NCBI GenBank assembly: GCA_965220895.1
Contig: OZ244850.1
Coordinates: 806,001 to 870,000 of the forward strand
From: WTFY01 sp965220895
Lineage (GTDB): Bacteria; Pseudomonadota; Gammaproteobacteria; UBA4575
DNA length: 64,000 nt
Reading direction: 5' to 3'
The notes beneath the pieces were generated by a model. The model was not told where the DNA came from, made no database searches, and saw only the letters and a list, made by a program, of their open reading frames with translations. Made by a program: the position numbers and the translations under genes. Positions 19,265-28,983 of this stretch are shown in pieces. Numbering within the stretch: the stretch's first letter is position 1; each line of letters starts with the position of its first letter.

Positions 19265-20365
19265 TCAGGTCGAGCTCGGCAGGTCCGGGAAGGCACTGGC
19301 CACGCCCGCATGGGTGATCTGCCCGCCATGGATGTTGAGCGCCTCTCGCACGCCGGCCTCATGTTCGAGAAACGCCTCCAGCCCCAGTCCGGCCAGCTTT
19401 CGGATATAGGGCAGCGTGGCGTTGCAGTAGGCCTGGGTGCTGGTGCGACTGACCGCACCGGGCATGTTCGGCACGCAGTAGTGCACGATGTCATCGACCA
19501 CGTACACCGGGTCGCTGTGCGAGGTGCGCCGGCTGGTCTCGAAACAACCGCCCTGGTCGATGGATACGTCCACGAGGACCGCACCCCGCTTCATCTCGCT
19601 GAGCATCGCGCGGTGGATCAGTCTCGGTGAGCGTGCCCCCGGGATCAGCAAGGCGCCGACGATCAGGTCGGAGCGCACGGCAAACTCGTGTACGGCATGC
19701 GGATCGCAAAAAATCGTCGTGACGTTGTCCGGCATGACCTCATCAAGGCACCGCAGCTTTTCGATGTCGATGTCCATGATCGTGACGTTGGCGCCAAGTC
19801 CTGCCGCCACCCGTGCGGCATTGGCGCCCACCACGCCGGCACCGAGCACCAGCACGTTGGCCGGGGCCACCCCGGCCACCCCTCCGAGCAGGATGCCGCG
19901 CCCCTTCAGGGGCGTCTCCAGGCACTTCGCGCCTTCCTGGATCGACATTTTGCCGGCCACCTCGCTCATGGGCTTCAGAAGCGGGCGCTCGCCCTTGGGA
20001 TTCCCCAGCGTCTCGCAGGCCAGCGCCGAGATGTTCTTCTCGATGCAGGCCTCGACCAGGGGCCTGGACACGGCCAGGTGGAAGTAGCCGAAGACGATCA
20101 TGGAGTTCGCGTACTGTCTGACTTCATCCATCTGCGGCTCCTTGACCTTGAGCAGCAGCTCGCAGTCCGCATGGATGGCATCCGCCGCATCGACGATCCG
20201 GGCGCCGGCCTTCTCGAATTCCCCGTCGGTGTAGCCGCTGCCGTGACCGGCCTGGGCCTGCACCCACACCTCGTGGCCGTCCTCGACCAGCAACTGGGCA
20301 CCGACCGGCAGCAGCGCGATGCGGTACTCGTCGATCAGGGTCTCTTTCGGTATTCCGATTTTCAT
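19265..20365 (-). CDS. ald: Alanine dehydrogenase
   Basis: Ald interconverts L-alanine and pyruvate plus ammonia using NAD. The 366-residue protein starts MKIGIPKE and has the pyruvate/substrate-binding residues typical of the family (RIALLP, KVKEP), the NAD-binding motif VLVLGAGVVGANAARVA and the conserved VDVSIDQGGCFETS block, then HYCVPNMPGAVSRTST. It lies 7 bp downstream of aceF on the same strand, so it is probably in the aceE-aceF-ald operon, which would couple alanine turnover with pyruvate oxidation. Confidence 0.96.
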   Translation of the reverse strand: MKIGIPKETLIDEYRIALLPVGAQLLVEDGHEVWVQAQAGHGSGYTDGEFEKAGARIVDAADAIHADCELLLKVKEPQMDEVRQYANSMIVFGYFHLAVSRPLVEACIEKNISALACETLGNPKGERPLLKPMSEVAGKMSIQEGAKCLETPLKGRGILLGGVAGVAPANVLVLGAGVVGANAARVAAGLGANVTIMDIDIEKLRCLDEVMPDNVTTIFCDPHAVHEFAVRSDLIVGALLIPGARSPRLIHRAMLSEMKRGAVLVDVSIDQGGCFETSRRTSHSDPVYVVDDIVHYCVPNMPGAVSRTSTQAYCNATLPYIRKLAGLGLEAFLEHEAGVREALNIHGGQITHAGVASAFPDLPSST

Positions 20366-20372
20366 GATGGCA

Positions 20373-21623
20373 TTATCCCAGAATCAGCTTCCAGATGTCT
20401 TCCAGTATGGCCTTCAGATGAAGACAGAAACGCGCAGCCTCAGCTCCATTGATGACCCTGTGATCATACGACAGCGACAGCGGCAGAAAATTCTGTGCCG
20501 CTGAACCGGGGTTGGCGCGCACGATCATGCGCGACAACCCCAGGATGGCCACCTCGGGCGGGTTGATGATCGGCGTGAAGGCCTGCCCGCCGATATGCCC
20601 GAGGCTGGTGACCGTCATGCTGGCACCGCCCATCTCGTCCGGTGTCAGCTTTCGCTCGCGGGCACGCTCACCGAGGTCCGCCACCTCCGCGGCCACTTCG
20701 GCCAGGGTCTTCCTGTCCACATCACGCAGCACCGGCACCAGCAGGCCGTGCGGGGTGTCCACGGCGATGCCGATGTGGAAGAACTTCTTCAGCACGATAC
20801 GCTCGTTGGTCGCGTCAAAGGAAGCATTGAAACGGGGAAACTCGGCCAGGGCTCCGGCCAGGGCCTTGATGACGAAGATCGGGGGCGTGAGCCGCAGTCC
20901 CCGGGCACCGGCTTCCTCGGCCAGTTGTGCACGATAGCTCTCGAGGGCGGTTACATCGGCACGCTCGAAATGGGTCACGTGGGGGATGGACTGCCAGGCC
21001 GAAAGCAGGTTCTCTGCCGTCAGGCGCTGGATCTTGGTCAGGGGCTCTTCCTCGGTGTCCCCGTACTGGGAGAAGTCCGGCAGGGGGGCCGGCGTGGCTG
21101 CCGTGCGTGCAGGCGGTGCCTGCAGGCGGGTGCGCACATGCTGCTCGATATCCTCCTTCAGCACCCGCAGTCCGCGCCCGCTGCCCTGCACGTGCTCGAG
21201 CGAGACCCCGAGTTCGCGGGCATACCGGTACATCGCCGGGCTGGCGTACGCCTGGGTGCCCGACTGCAGTGGCGTCGAACCCGGCTCGGGGTCCGGCGCG
21301 GGTTCTGGGTCCGGTACGGGTTCGTGGGATGCGGGAGCCGGCGCCTCATCGGGTGTGTCTGGCGTTGAACCCGAGGCGCGGTCGCTAAGCTCCAGGGTGA
21401 GCAAGGCATCGCCCTGCACCATCTGGTCGCCGGGCTGCACGTGAATCTTGCCCACCACCCCGGCATGCGGGGACGGGAACTCCACCAGGGCCTTGTCGGT
21501 CTCCAGCGTGGCCAGGGGCTGGTCGACCTCGACGCGCTCGCCGGGCTGCACCAGGATCTCGACCACGTCCACCGGGGCGTCGTCTTCGAGATCGGCGATG
21601 CGGATGTCCCTGGTCTCGCCCAT
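20373..21623 (-). CDS. aceF: Pyruvate dehydrogenase E2, dihydrolipoyl acetyltransferase
   Basis: E2 forms the core of the pyruvate dehydrogenase complex and passes acetyl groups from E1 to CoA. In order: one lipoyl domain with the lipoylated lysine in LETDK44ALVEF, an Asp/Glu/Pro linker, a peripheral-subunit-binding domain (YASPAMYRYARELGVSLEHV and GSGRGLRVLKEDI), a second flexible linker and the catalytic domain ending SYDHRVINGAEAARF. Only one lipoyl domain is present, against three in E. coli, giving 416 residues. The gene is 6 bp after aceE. No lpd (E3) follows within the window. Confidence 0.96.
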   Translation of the reverse strand: MGETRDIRIADLEDDAPVDVVEILVQPGERVEVDQPLATLETDKALVEFPSPHAGVVGKIHVQPGDQMVQGDALLTLELSDRASGSTPDTPDEAPAPASHEPVPDPEPAPDPEPGSTPLQSGTQAYASPAMYRYARELGVSLEHVQGSGRGLRVLKEDIEQHVRTRLQAPPARTAATPAPLPDFSQYGDTEEEPLTKIQRLTAENLLSAWQSIPHVTHFERADVTALESYRAQLAEEAGARGLRLTPPIFVIKALAGALAEFPRFNASFDATNERIVLKKFFHIGIAVDTPHGLLVPVLRDVDRKTLAEVAAEVADLGERARERKLTPDEMGGASMTVTSLGHIGGQAFTPIINPPEVAILGLSRMIVRANPGSAAQNFLPLSLSYDHRVINGAEAARFCLHLKAILEDIWKLILG

Positions 21624-21629
21624 CTGCGG

Positions 21630-24335
21630 TCAGTTGTGCACCGGGGGTGGTTTTTCGGGGTCCAGCCCGTACTTCTTCATGGCGGCAGCGATGTGCTTGC
21701 GCTCGATGGCGCCCTGCTCGGCGAGCGTGTGCAGGGTCGTCATGGTGATGGTCTCGGCATCGACCTCGAAGTAGCGGCGCAGGCTGCGGCGGGTGTCGCT
21801 TCGACCGAACCCGTCGGTGCCCAGCACGGCATAGGGGGCCTTCACGTAGGGGCGGATCTGGTCGGCGTAGATCTTCATGTAGTCCGTGGCCGCCACCACC
21901 GGCGCATCACAGCCGTCGAGGCATTGCTCGACGAAGGACCTTCGCGCCTTCTTCCTCGGATGCAGCCGGTTCCAGCGCTCGCCCTCCATGCCTTCCCGGC
22001 GCAGCCGGTTGAAGCTCGTCACGCTCCAGACCTCGGCGCTGACACCGAAATCCTCGAACAGCAGGTCCGCCGCACGAAGGACCTCGCGCAGGATCGCTCC
22101 GCTGCCGAGCAGTCGCACCTGCACCTCGCTCCCGGGGGCCTCGCGAAGGCGGTACATGCCCTGGATGATGCCGGGCTCGCAGCCCTTCGGCAGGGCCGGG
22201 TGCTCGTAGTTCTCGTTGGTCACCGTGATGTAGTAGTACCAGTCCTTCTGCTCGACGTACATGGCCTCGAGACCATGGTGGATGATGACGGCGAGCTCAT
22301 AGGCGAAGGCCGGGTCGTAGGCGCGGCAGTTGGGGATCGTGGAGGCCAGCACGTGGCTGTGCCCGTCCTGGTGCTGCAGCCCTTCACCGGCCAGGGTGGT
22401 GCGCCCGGAGGTGCCGCCGATCAGAAAGCCGCGTGCCCGGCTGTCCCCGGCCGCCCAGGCCAGGTCGCCGACGCGCTGGAAGCCGAACATGGAGTAGAAG
22501 ATGTAGAACGGGATCATCGGCATGTTGTGGATGCAAAAGGAGGTCGCCGCGGCAATCCAGGAGGACATGGCGCCGGCCTCGGTGATGCCCTCCTCGAGGA
22601 TCTGCCCCGCGCGGTCCTCGCGATAGACCAGCACCTGGTCGGAATCCACCGGGTCGTATTGCTGGCCGCGGTGCGCGTAGATGCCGAGACTTCGAAACAG
22701 GCCCTCCATACCGAAGGTGCGTGCCTCGTCCGGCACGATCGGTACGATATGACGGGCCAGCGCCTTGTCGCGCGTCAGGCTCAGCAGGATGCGAACGAAG
22801 GCCATGGTGGTGGAATACGAACGCCCCTTGCTGCCGTCCAGCAGTTCCCTGAAGGCCGCAAGCTTCGGGATCTTCAGCTCGATCGTCGGGCTCTCGCGCC
22901 GGGGCATCTCGCCGTCCAGCTTCTCGCGCAGGCGCTTCAGGTAGCGCATCTCGGGGCTGTCCTCGGGCGGCTTGTAGAACGGCACGTCCTCGAGTTCGGC
23001 ATCCGAGATCGGGATGCGGTAGCGGTCGCGAAACGCGACCAGGGATTCGTGCGCCGGTTTTTTCAGCTGGTGGGCGATGTTCAGGCTCTCGCCGCTCTTG
23101 CCCAGGCCATAGCCCTTGACGGTCTTGGCGAGGATCACGGTCGGCTGGCCGGTGTGCGCCACGGCGCGCGCATACGCGGCGTAGATCTTCTGCTGGTCGT
23201 GGCCGCCGCGGTTCAGGCGCCAGATGTCGTCGTCGGTCATGTGCTCGGTCATCTTCACCAGTTCCGGGTACTTGCCGAAGAAGTGCTCGCGCACGTAGGC
23301 GCCGCCCCTGGCACGGTAGTTCTGGTAGTCGCCGTCGACCGCCTCCTCCATGCGCTTTCGAAGGATGCCCTCCTTGTCGCGGGCGAACAGCGGATCCCAG
23401 TTGCCGCCCCACACCACCTTGATGACGTTCCAGCCGGCACCGCGGAAATTGCCCTCGAGTTCCTGGATGATCTTGCTGTTGCCGCGCACCGGCCCGTCCA
23501 GGCGCTGCAGGTTGCAGTTGATGACGAAGATCAGGTGATCGAGTTCCTCGCGTGCGGCCAGCGAGATGGCACCGAGCGATTCCGGCTCGTCCATCTCGCC
23601 GTCGCCGGTGAATACCCATACCTTGCGCGAACCCTTGTCGATCAGGCCGCGGTCGTGCAGGTAGTTCATGAAGCGCGCCTGATAGATGCCCATGATCGGG
23701 GCGAGGCCCATGGACACGGTCGGGAACTGCCAGAAGTCCGGCATCAGCCAGGGATGCGGATAGGAGGACAGGCCCTCACCCTCGACCTCGCGGCGAAAGT
23801 TCACCAGCTGCGACTCGCTCAGGCGCCCGTCGAGGAAGGCACGCGCATACACGCCGGGGGCGGCATGCCCCTGGAAGTACACCAGGTCGCCGGCAAACTC
23901 ACCGTTGGCCGGGCGAAAGAAGTGGTTGAAGCCGATGCTGATCAGGGTGGCCGCCGAGGCATAGGTGGAGATGTGCCCGCCGAGCTCGGGGTGTTTCAGG
24001 TTCGCCTTGACCACCATGGCGAGCGCGTTCCAGCGCTCCAGCGAGCGCACCCGGTGCTCCATGCGCGGGTCGCCCGGAAGGCGAGCCTCCTCCTCGACCG
24101 GGATGGTGTTGACGTAGGCCGTGGTGTTTCGAAACGGCAGGTTCACACCGCGGATGCGCGCACTGTGGATGAGTTGCTCGATCAGGTGATGGGCCCGCTC
24201 GGCCCCGTCTCGCTCGAGCACCGCATCGAGTGCGGCCAGCCATTCGCGGGTCTCCTGCGGGTCGATGTCCTGCGCGGTGCCCTGCGCCTGTAAAGAGGAC
24301 GAGGTCTCGGGTTTTCGGGGGCGCGGCTCGGACAT
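21630..24335 (-). CDS. aceE: Pyruvate dehydrogenase E1, homodimeric type
   Basis: AceE decarboxylates pyruvate with thiamine diphosphate and reductively acetylates the lipoyl group of E2. The product is 901 residues from the ATG at 24335, close to the E. coli 887. It carries HPELGGHISTYASAAT near the N-terminus, the thiamine diphosphate site with VFTGDGEMDEPES and VINCNLQRLDGPVRG, and a C-terminal transketolase-like domain ending in the YFEVDAETI segment. A frame-open extension up to 24419 has no E1-like sequence and lies in the divergent promoter region. The gene begins the minus-strand aceE-aceF-ald cluster. Confidence 0.97.
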   Translation of the reverse strand: MSEPRPRKPETSSSLQAQGTAQDIDPQETREWLAALDAVLERDGAERAHHLIEQLIHSARIRGVNLPFRNTTAYVNTIPVEEEARLPGDPRMEHRVRSLERWNALAMVVKANLKHPELGGHISTYASAATLISIGFNHFFRPANGEFAGDLVYFQGHAAPGVYARAFLDGRLSESQLVNFRREVEGEGLSSYPHPWLMPDFWQFPTVSMGLAPIMGIYQARFMNYLHDRGLIDKGSRKVWVFTGDGEMDEPESLGAISLAAREELDHLIFVINCNLQRLDGPVRGNSKIIQELEGNFRGAGWNVIKVVWGGNWDPLFARDKEGILRKRMEEAVDGDYQNYRARGGAYVREHFFGKYPELVKMTEHMTDDDIWRLNRGGHDQQKIYAAYARAVAHTGQPTVILAKTVKGYGLGKSGESLNIAHQLKKPAHESLVAFRDRYRIPISDAELEDVPFYKPPEDSPEMRYLKRLREKLDGEMPRRESPTIELKIPKLAAFRELLDGSKGRSYSTTMAFVRILLSLTRDKALARHIVPIVPDEARTFGMEGLFRSLGIYAHRGQQYDPVDSDQVLVYREDRAGQILEEGITEAGAMSSWIAAATSFCIHNMPMIPFYIFYSMFGFQRVGDLAWAAGDSRARGFLIGGTSGRTTLAGEGLQHQDGHSHVLASTIPNCRAYDPAFAYELAVIIHHGLEAMYVEQKDWYYYITVTNENYEHPALPKGCEPGIIQGMYRLREAPGSEVQVRLLGSGAILREVLRAADLLFEDFGVSAEVWSVTSFNRLRREGMEGERWNRLHPRKKARRSFVEQCLDGCDAPVVAATDYMKIYADQIRPYVKAPYAVLGTDGFGRSDTRRSLRRYFEVDAETITMTTLHTLAEQGAIERKHIAAAMKKYGLDPEKPPPVHN

Positions 24336-24436
24336 GGCGATACGGTATACTTGGGATTCAACGCTAGTGTAATTGTACCGGATACGCGGCACATGCGGAC
24401 GCTGGCCGCACCGGTCCACCCGGACCTGGATGGGAC

Positions 24437-25594
24437 ATGCCTGATGCCACCCGCTCGCAGCTTGGCCTTGCGATGACCGGCGGCGGAGCCCGCGCCGCCT
24501 ACCAGGTCGGCGTGTTGCGCTACATCTGCCGCCAGTTCGAGGATTTCCACCCGCCCATCCTGACCGGTGTATCGGCCGGCGCCCTCAATGCCGTGCACCT
24601 GGCTTCGCATCCGGGCAGCTTCGCCGAGGCGGTCGAGCACCTCACCGGCATCTGGACGGCCCTGGATGCGGACCAGGTCTTTCGCACCGACAGCCGCTAT
24701 TTCCTGGGCAACTTCCTGCGCTGGGGGCTGAGCCTGGTGCTCGGCGGGCGGCGCATCGGCGCGGGCCGGCGAAGCCTGCTCGACAACGATCCGCTTCGCA
24801 GGCTGCTAGAGCGAAACCTTGACACTCCCGCAGACCAACCCATCGCCGGCATCCAGGAGAACATCGATCGCGGCACGCTGCGCGTGCTCGGCATCACCGC
24901 CACGAACTACGGCACCGGGGTGTCCACCACCTGGGTCCAGGGGCACGTCGGCGAGCACTGGCGAAGGCCCCGCCGGCGCAGTGAAAACGCCTACATCACC
25001 ATCGAGCACGTGATGGCCTCGACCGCCCTGTCGCTGATCTTCCCGGCCATCCAGATCAACGACGGCTGGCACGGCGATGGCGGCATCCGCTCGATCGCCC
25101 CGCTGTCCCCGGCCATGCATCTCGGTGCCGAACGCATCCTCGCCATCTCCACCCGCTTCCAGGACGCGCACCGGGGTGTCGAGGAATCCATGATCCAGGG
25201 CTACGTGCCGGTCGCGCAGATCATCGGCATCCTGCTGGACTCGATGTTCCTCGATCTGCTTGATTACGATGCCGCCAACATGAGCCGCATCAACGACGTC
25301 TACGAGCAGCTCAGTGAAGCCTCGCGCGCGCAATACAAGAGGGTCCGGGTGCTGGTGCTTCGCCCGAGCGAGGACATCGGCAAGCTGGCCGGACACTACG
25401 AGATCAACCTGCCGCAGCCCTTCCGGTATTTCACGCGCGGCTTCGGCACCAGGGACACGAAAAGCCCGGACTCGCTGTCCCTGCTGATGTTCCAGCCCGA
25501 CTACCTGCGCTACCTGGTCGAACTCGGCGAGCGCGATGCGAGGCGAAACGCCGGGGAAATCGAGGTATTCCTGCACGCACCCGCTACGCATTGA
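24437..25594 (+). CDS. Patatin-like phospholipase
   Basis: A 385-residue RssA/patatin-type serine hydrolase. It has an oxyanion-hole region AMTGGGARAAYQVG near residues 12-25, the nucleophile elbow G44-V-S46-A-G48 and the catalytic-dyad Asp in GDGG (D214). Such enzymes cleave acyl esters of phospholipids or lysophospholipids at the membrane. The C-terminal third has no recognised domain. It is divergent from aceE with about 100 bp between the starts. The specific lipid substrate cannot be told from sequence. Confidence 0.85.
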   Translation: MPDATRSQLGLAMTGGGARAAYQVGVLRYICRQFEDFHPPILTGVSAGALNAVHLASHPGSFAEAVEHLTGIWTALDADQVFRTDSRYFLGNFLRWGLSLVLGGRRIGAGRRSLLDNDPLRRLLERNLDTPADQPIAGIQENIDRGTLRVLGITATNYGTGVSTTWVQGHVGEHWRRPRRRSENAYITIEHVMASTALSLIFPAIQINDGWHGDGGIRSIAPLSPAMHLGAERILAISTRFQDAHRGVEESMIQGYVPVAQIIGILLDSMFLDLLDYDAANMSRINDVYEQLSEASRAQYKRVRVLVLRPSEDIGKLAGHYEINLPQPFRYFTRGFGTRDTKSPDSLSLLMFQPDYLRYLVELGERDARRNAGEIEVFLHAPATH

Positions 25595-25683
25595 ATGCGG
25601 GGCTTGCACGCGGGCACAACTGCGCTAAGCTTGATGATCCCATCACGATCGGGCCATCACGCAGGACTCAGTACATAAACGAC

Positions 25684-26103
25684 ATGGCAAGCGAAAACCC
25701 GGACGAACCCGCAGGTCGACTGGTCGTGCAGATCAACGGAGAGCCCGTGCTCGAGTACGATCGTGCCCGGGCATTAAGTCCGAAGCAGCGCGCCTCGCTC
25801 ATGATGCTCGACGAGAAGCTCGATGGCGGCATCCTGCTGAATGGCGAGTTCATCACCTCCCCGAGCGAGCAGGAACGCGTGGAATTCATGGCGGGGCACC
25901 TGGTATCGGCCCTGCTGGAAGACGATGAGGGGATTGCGGCGGCAAGCTGTGCCTACCTGGCCAAGGTACTGCCCAAGCTCAAGCAGGTGCATGCCGGCGA
26001 AAAAGACGGGGTCGTATCGATCGAGCTGATCTTCGACCGCGATTACCAGGAAGAGTTGCAGATGAAGTTCGTGCCGCTCGATGAGCTACGCTCGCGGCAC
26101 TGA
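25684..26103 (+). CDS. Conserved hypothetical protein, 139 residues
   Basis: A soluble protein of mixed composition with no recognised domain. It reads MASENPDEPAGRLVVQINGE at the start and has a predicted helical centre (SPKQRASLMMLDEKLDGG, then EQERVEFMAGHLVSALLEDD). The ATG at 25684 is chosen over an in-frame ATG at 25591 because the upstream stretch has no RBS and starts close to the end of the patatin gene. It is co-directional with the patatin gene and converges with rho at 6 bp distance. Function unknown. Confidence 0.7.
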   Translation: MASENPDEPAGRLVVQINGEPVLEYDRARALSPKQRASLMMLDEKLDGGILLNGEFITSPSEQERVEFMAGHLVSALLEDDEGIAAASCAYLAKVLPKLKQVHAGEKDGVVSIELIFDRDYQEELQMKFVPLDELRSRH

Positions 26104-26109
26104 ACACCG

Positions 26110-27366
<1,257 letters not shown>

Positions 27367-27582
27367 AGTCGTTCACACTCGTCGTGTTCAAAGGTTGCAG
27401 TGGGTTGTGCACGGGCCGGACAAGGTCCGTCGGGACCGCGCGAAAAAATGTCGTTTACACCGGGATACAGCGCCGGTTGTATTCAGGGGGTTCGGATGTG
27501 GCTTGTCTGTATCGTCGTGTACTGTGTATTAAAGTTCGTGAGTTCTGATAGTGGTTGCCGGAGCCTGTGGGTATTATTTTGT

Positions 27583-27909
27583 CTAGAGGCTCTGGTCAAT
27601 GAATGCAGTTAACTGTGATTTTGACAGCGCGCCGACCTTGGTCGCCTCGGCATTGCCGTTTTTGAAAATCATCAGTGTCGGTATTCCGCGCACCCCGTAC
27701 TTCGGGGGCGTGTCCGGGTTGTCGTCCACGTTGAGCTTGGCGACTTTGAGCTTGCCCTGGTATTCCACGGCGATTTCATCGAGGATCGGGGCCACCATCT
27801 TGCACGGGCCGCACCACTGCGCCCAGTAGTCCACCAGCACCGGCTCCTCGGACTGCAGCACTTCCTGTTCGAAAGTACTGTCCGTTATGTGACTGATCGC
27901 CTCGCTCAC
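27583..27909 (-). CDS. trxA: Thioredoxin 1
   Basis: A 108-residue thioredoxin with the redox site W32-C33-G-P-C36 and the cis-proline in GIPTLMIFKNG. It reduces cytoplasmic disulfides and in its family is also a subunit of phage polymerases. The GTG start at 27907-27909 is chosen because a GGGAGA lies about nine bases upstream and the resulting MSEAISHITDSTFE matches other TrxA N-termini; an ATG at 28020 would add 37 non-homologous residues. The gene is 216 bp upstream of rho. Confidence 0.96.
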   Translation of the reverse strand: MSEAISHITDSTFEQEVLQSEEPVLVDYWAQWCGPCKMVAPILDEIAVEYQGKLKVAKLNVDDNPDTPPKYGVRGIPTLMIFKNGNAEATKVGALSKSQLTAFIDQSL

Positions 27910-28247
27910 TCGACTGTTTCTCCCTGTCCGAAATAATAAAGTGATGTTCGTGAAAGCATGCGCACGGGACGGCGCACTCGGGATCTTGCAGACATTGCCT
28001 GCATCCCTAATTCTATGCATTCCTGACAGGATTACAAGCCCGGCTCACCATCACTTCGCGTTGGACAACTTTTAGCGTTGACGCTGAAAGCAATCTTGCT
28101 GGATTCTCCCCTGACTAGGTGCCGGTGGTCTGGAGAGAAGCATGCACCGGCACATGCTATTGACACTGATAAGTAATATTGATAGTCTCAAATGGAGCCG
28201 CATAGGTGAGCGGTGTAAAAGTTTTTGGGACAGGTTTTGACAGGTGA
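27910..28247. other. Intergenic region upstream of trxA and of the collagen-like locus
   Basis: No coding sequence is supported here. On the minus strand it must hold the trxA promoter. On the plus side it contains a perfect TTGACA box at 28160 that could drive the collagen-like gene. Composition is less GC-rich than the flanking genes. Confidence 0.5.
28160..28188 (+). promoter_or_regulatory. Candidate sigma-70 promoter for the collagen-like locus
   Basis: A consensus -35 TTGACA (28160-28165) is followed after 17 bases by TAGTCT (28183-28188), a weak -10. It lies about 60 bp before the ATG at 28248. The -10 match is poor, so the assignment is tentative. Confidence 0.35.
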
Positions 28248-28352
28248 ATGATACAGAAAAAGCAAAAACGGACCACGGGCCAGAGTCCTGTTTTCAACCC
28301 TCCCCCCCCCCCCCCAAAAAAACCGACTGACCAAACGAAAGCGCTGGTATAG
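28248..28352 (+). other. Out-of-frame leader ORF that crosses the poly-C tract
   Basis: An ATG at 28248, preceded by AGGTGA, opens a 34-codon frame (MIQKKQKRTTGQSPVF, then prolines from the C tract) that ends at TAG 28350-28352. With 13 or 16 C instead of 14, it would continue into the collagen-like frame. The joined protein would gain a basic n-region (KRKRWYSP) before the hydrophobic signal core. I read it as the true 5' end of that gene, shifted out of frame in this sequence. The alternative is a homopolymer sequencing error. Confidence 0.5.
28302..28315 (+). repeat. Poly-C tract of 14 residues followed by 7 A
   Basis: Fourteen consecutive C (28302-28315) are followed by seven A (28316-28322), located between the probable ATG and the signal-peptide region of a surface-protein gene. 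Such mononucleotide tracts slip during replication and are the typical switch of phase-variable surface genes. Confidence 0.9.
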
Positions 28353-28371
28353 CCCGACAGCGGTCACGGGC

Positions 28372-28983
28372 GTGACCGCTGCCACTTCGCTGATCCTGGC
28401 AGGTGCCGTGGGAATCACCTCGGTCGGGAGCCTCTACCCAACCAATGTACAGGCGGATGGACCGCCCGGGCCGCCGGGACCGTCTACAGGACCGCCGGGA
28501 GCGGGTGGCTCCAATCCGGGACCGACAGGACCCAAGGGACCGACAGGACCTGCGGGACCGCCAGGATCGGGTGGTACTAGTCCTGGACCGCCAGGACCCC
28601 CCGGGCCACCGGGAGCACCGGGCGTACCCCTTCTGCCGGAGGGCTGGCTCACAAACCAGGCGAGTCGCATTGATCACGCGGCCCAGGCGATCGACCGGCA
28701 CGGCCAGCGGATCGAGTCGTTGCAGCTTTCGTTCGACAGGTTGCGCACGGAGTCGCACGAGGGGACAGCCATCGCCATTGCACTGGGCAGCATGCATATT
28801 CCCTACAACCGGGACCGGGCCTTCGGGGTACGGCTGGGCCATTACCGGTCCGGGGATGCCGTTGCACTCGCCGGGGCCTTTCGCCTGCCCGAAAAAACCC
28901 GTGCCGTGGTGGATATCGGCATCGCCTACGGTTTCGACTATTCACAGACCCGCATCAATGCGAGCCTGACCTGGCGATGGTAG
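28372..28983 (+). CDS. Collagen-like trimeric autotransporter (YadA-anchor) surface protein
   Basis: From the first in-frame start (GTG 28372) the product is 203 residues: a hydrophobic signal core (TSLILAGAVGITSVGSL), a collagen-like region of about 18 Gly-X-Y-type triplets (residues 30-86) rich in GPP with one GPK, a coiled-coil stalk (ASRIDHAAQAIDRHGQRIES) and a C-terminal YadA-anchor of four beta-strands (GTAIAIALGS to a final Trp). YadA-type proteins trimerise and insert in the outer membrane; collagen triplets also need trimers, so the two fit. Starting at GTG would lack a basic n-region; the likely true start is ATG 28248 with a poly-C frameshift between. It overlaps the next gene by 7 bp. 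Confidence 0.85.
   Translation: MTAATSLILAGAVGITSVGSLYPTNVQADGPPGPPGPSTGPPGAGGSNPGPTGPKGPTGPAGPPGSGGTSPGPPGPPGPPGAPGVPLLPEGWLTNQASRIDHAAQAIDRHGQRIESLQLSFDRLRTESHEGTAIAIALGSMHIPYNRDRAFGVRLGHYRSGDAVALAGAFRLPEKTRAVVDIGIAYGFDYSQTRINASLTWRW
28459..28629 (+). repeat. Collagen-like Gly-X-Y coding repeat
   Basis: Imperfect nine-base units encode Gly-Pro-Pro and related triplets with two interruptions (PSTG and GGSNPG/GGTSPG). Several units are nearly identical, for example the GGACCGACAGGA type, so the length could vary by recombination or slippage. Confidence 0.85.

Noticed and set aside
21441..24293. A 950-codon open frame on the plus strand opposite aceF/aceE
   Set aside because: It is the antisense of strongly conserved aceE and aceF codons in GC-rich DNA; its protein has no domain and the bias of its third positions is explained by the real genes.
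28459..28629. Possible CRISPR-like repetitive array
   Set aside because: The repeats are nine-base coding units for Gly-X-Y triplets, not spaced direct repeats.
28294..28842. Repetitive Ser/Arg-rich frame opposite the collagen-like gene
   Set aside because: Caused by the reverse reading of Gly-Pro codons; no start context and no homology seen.
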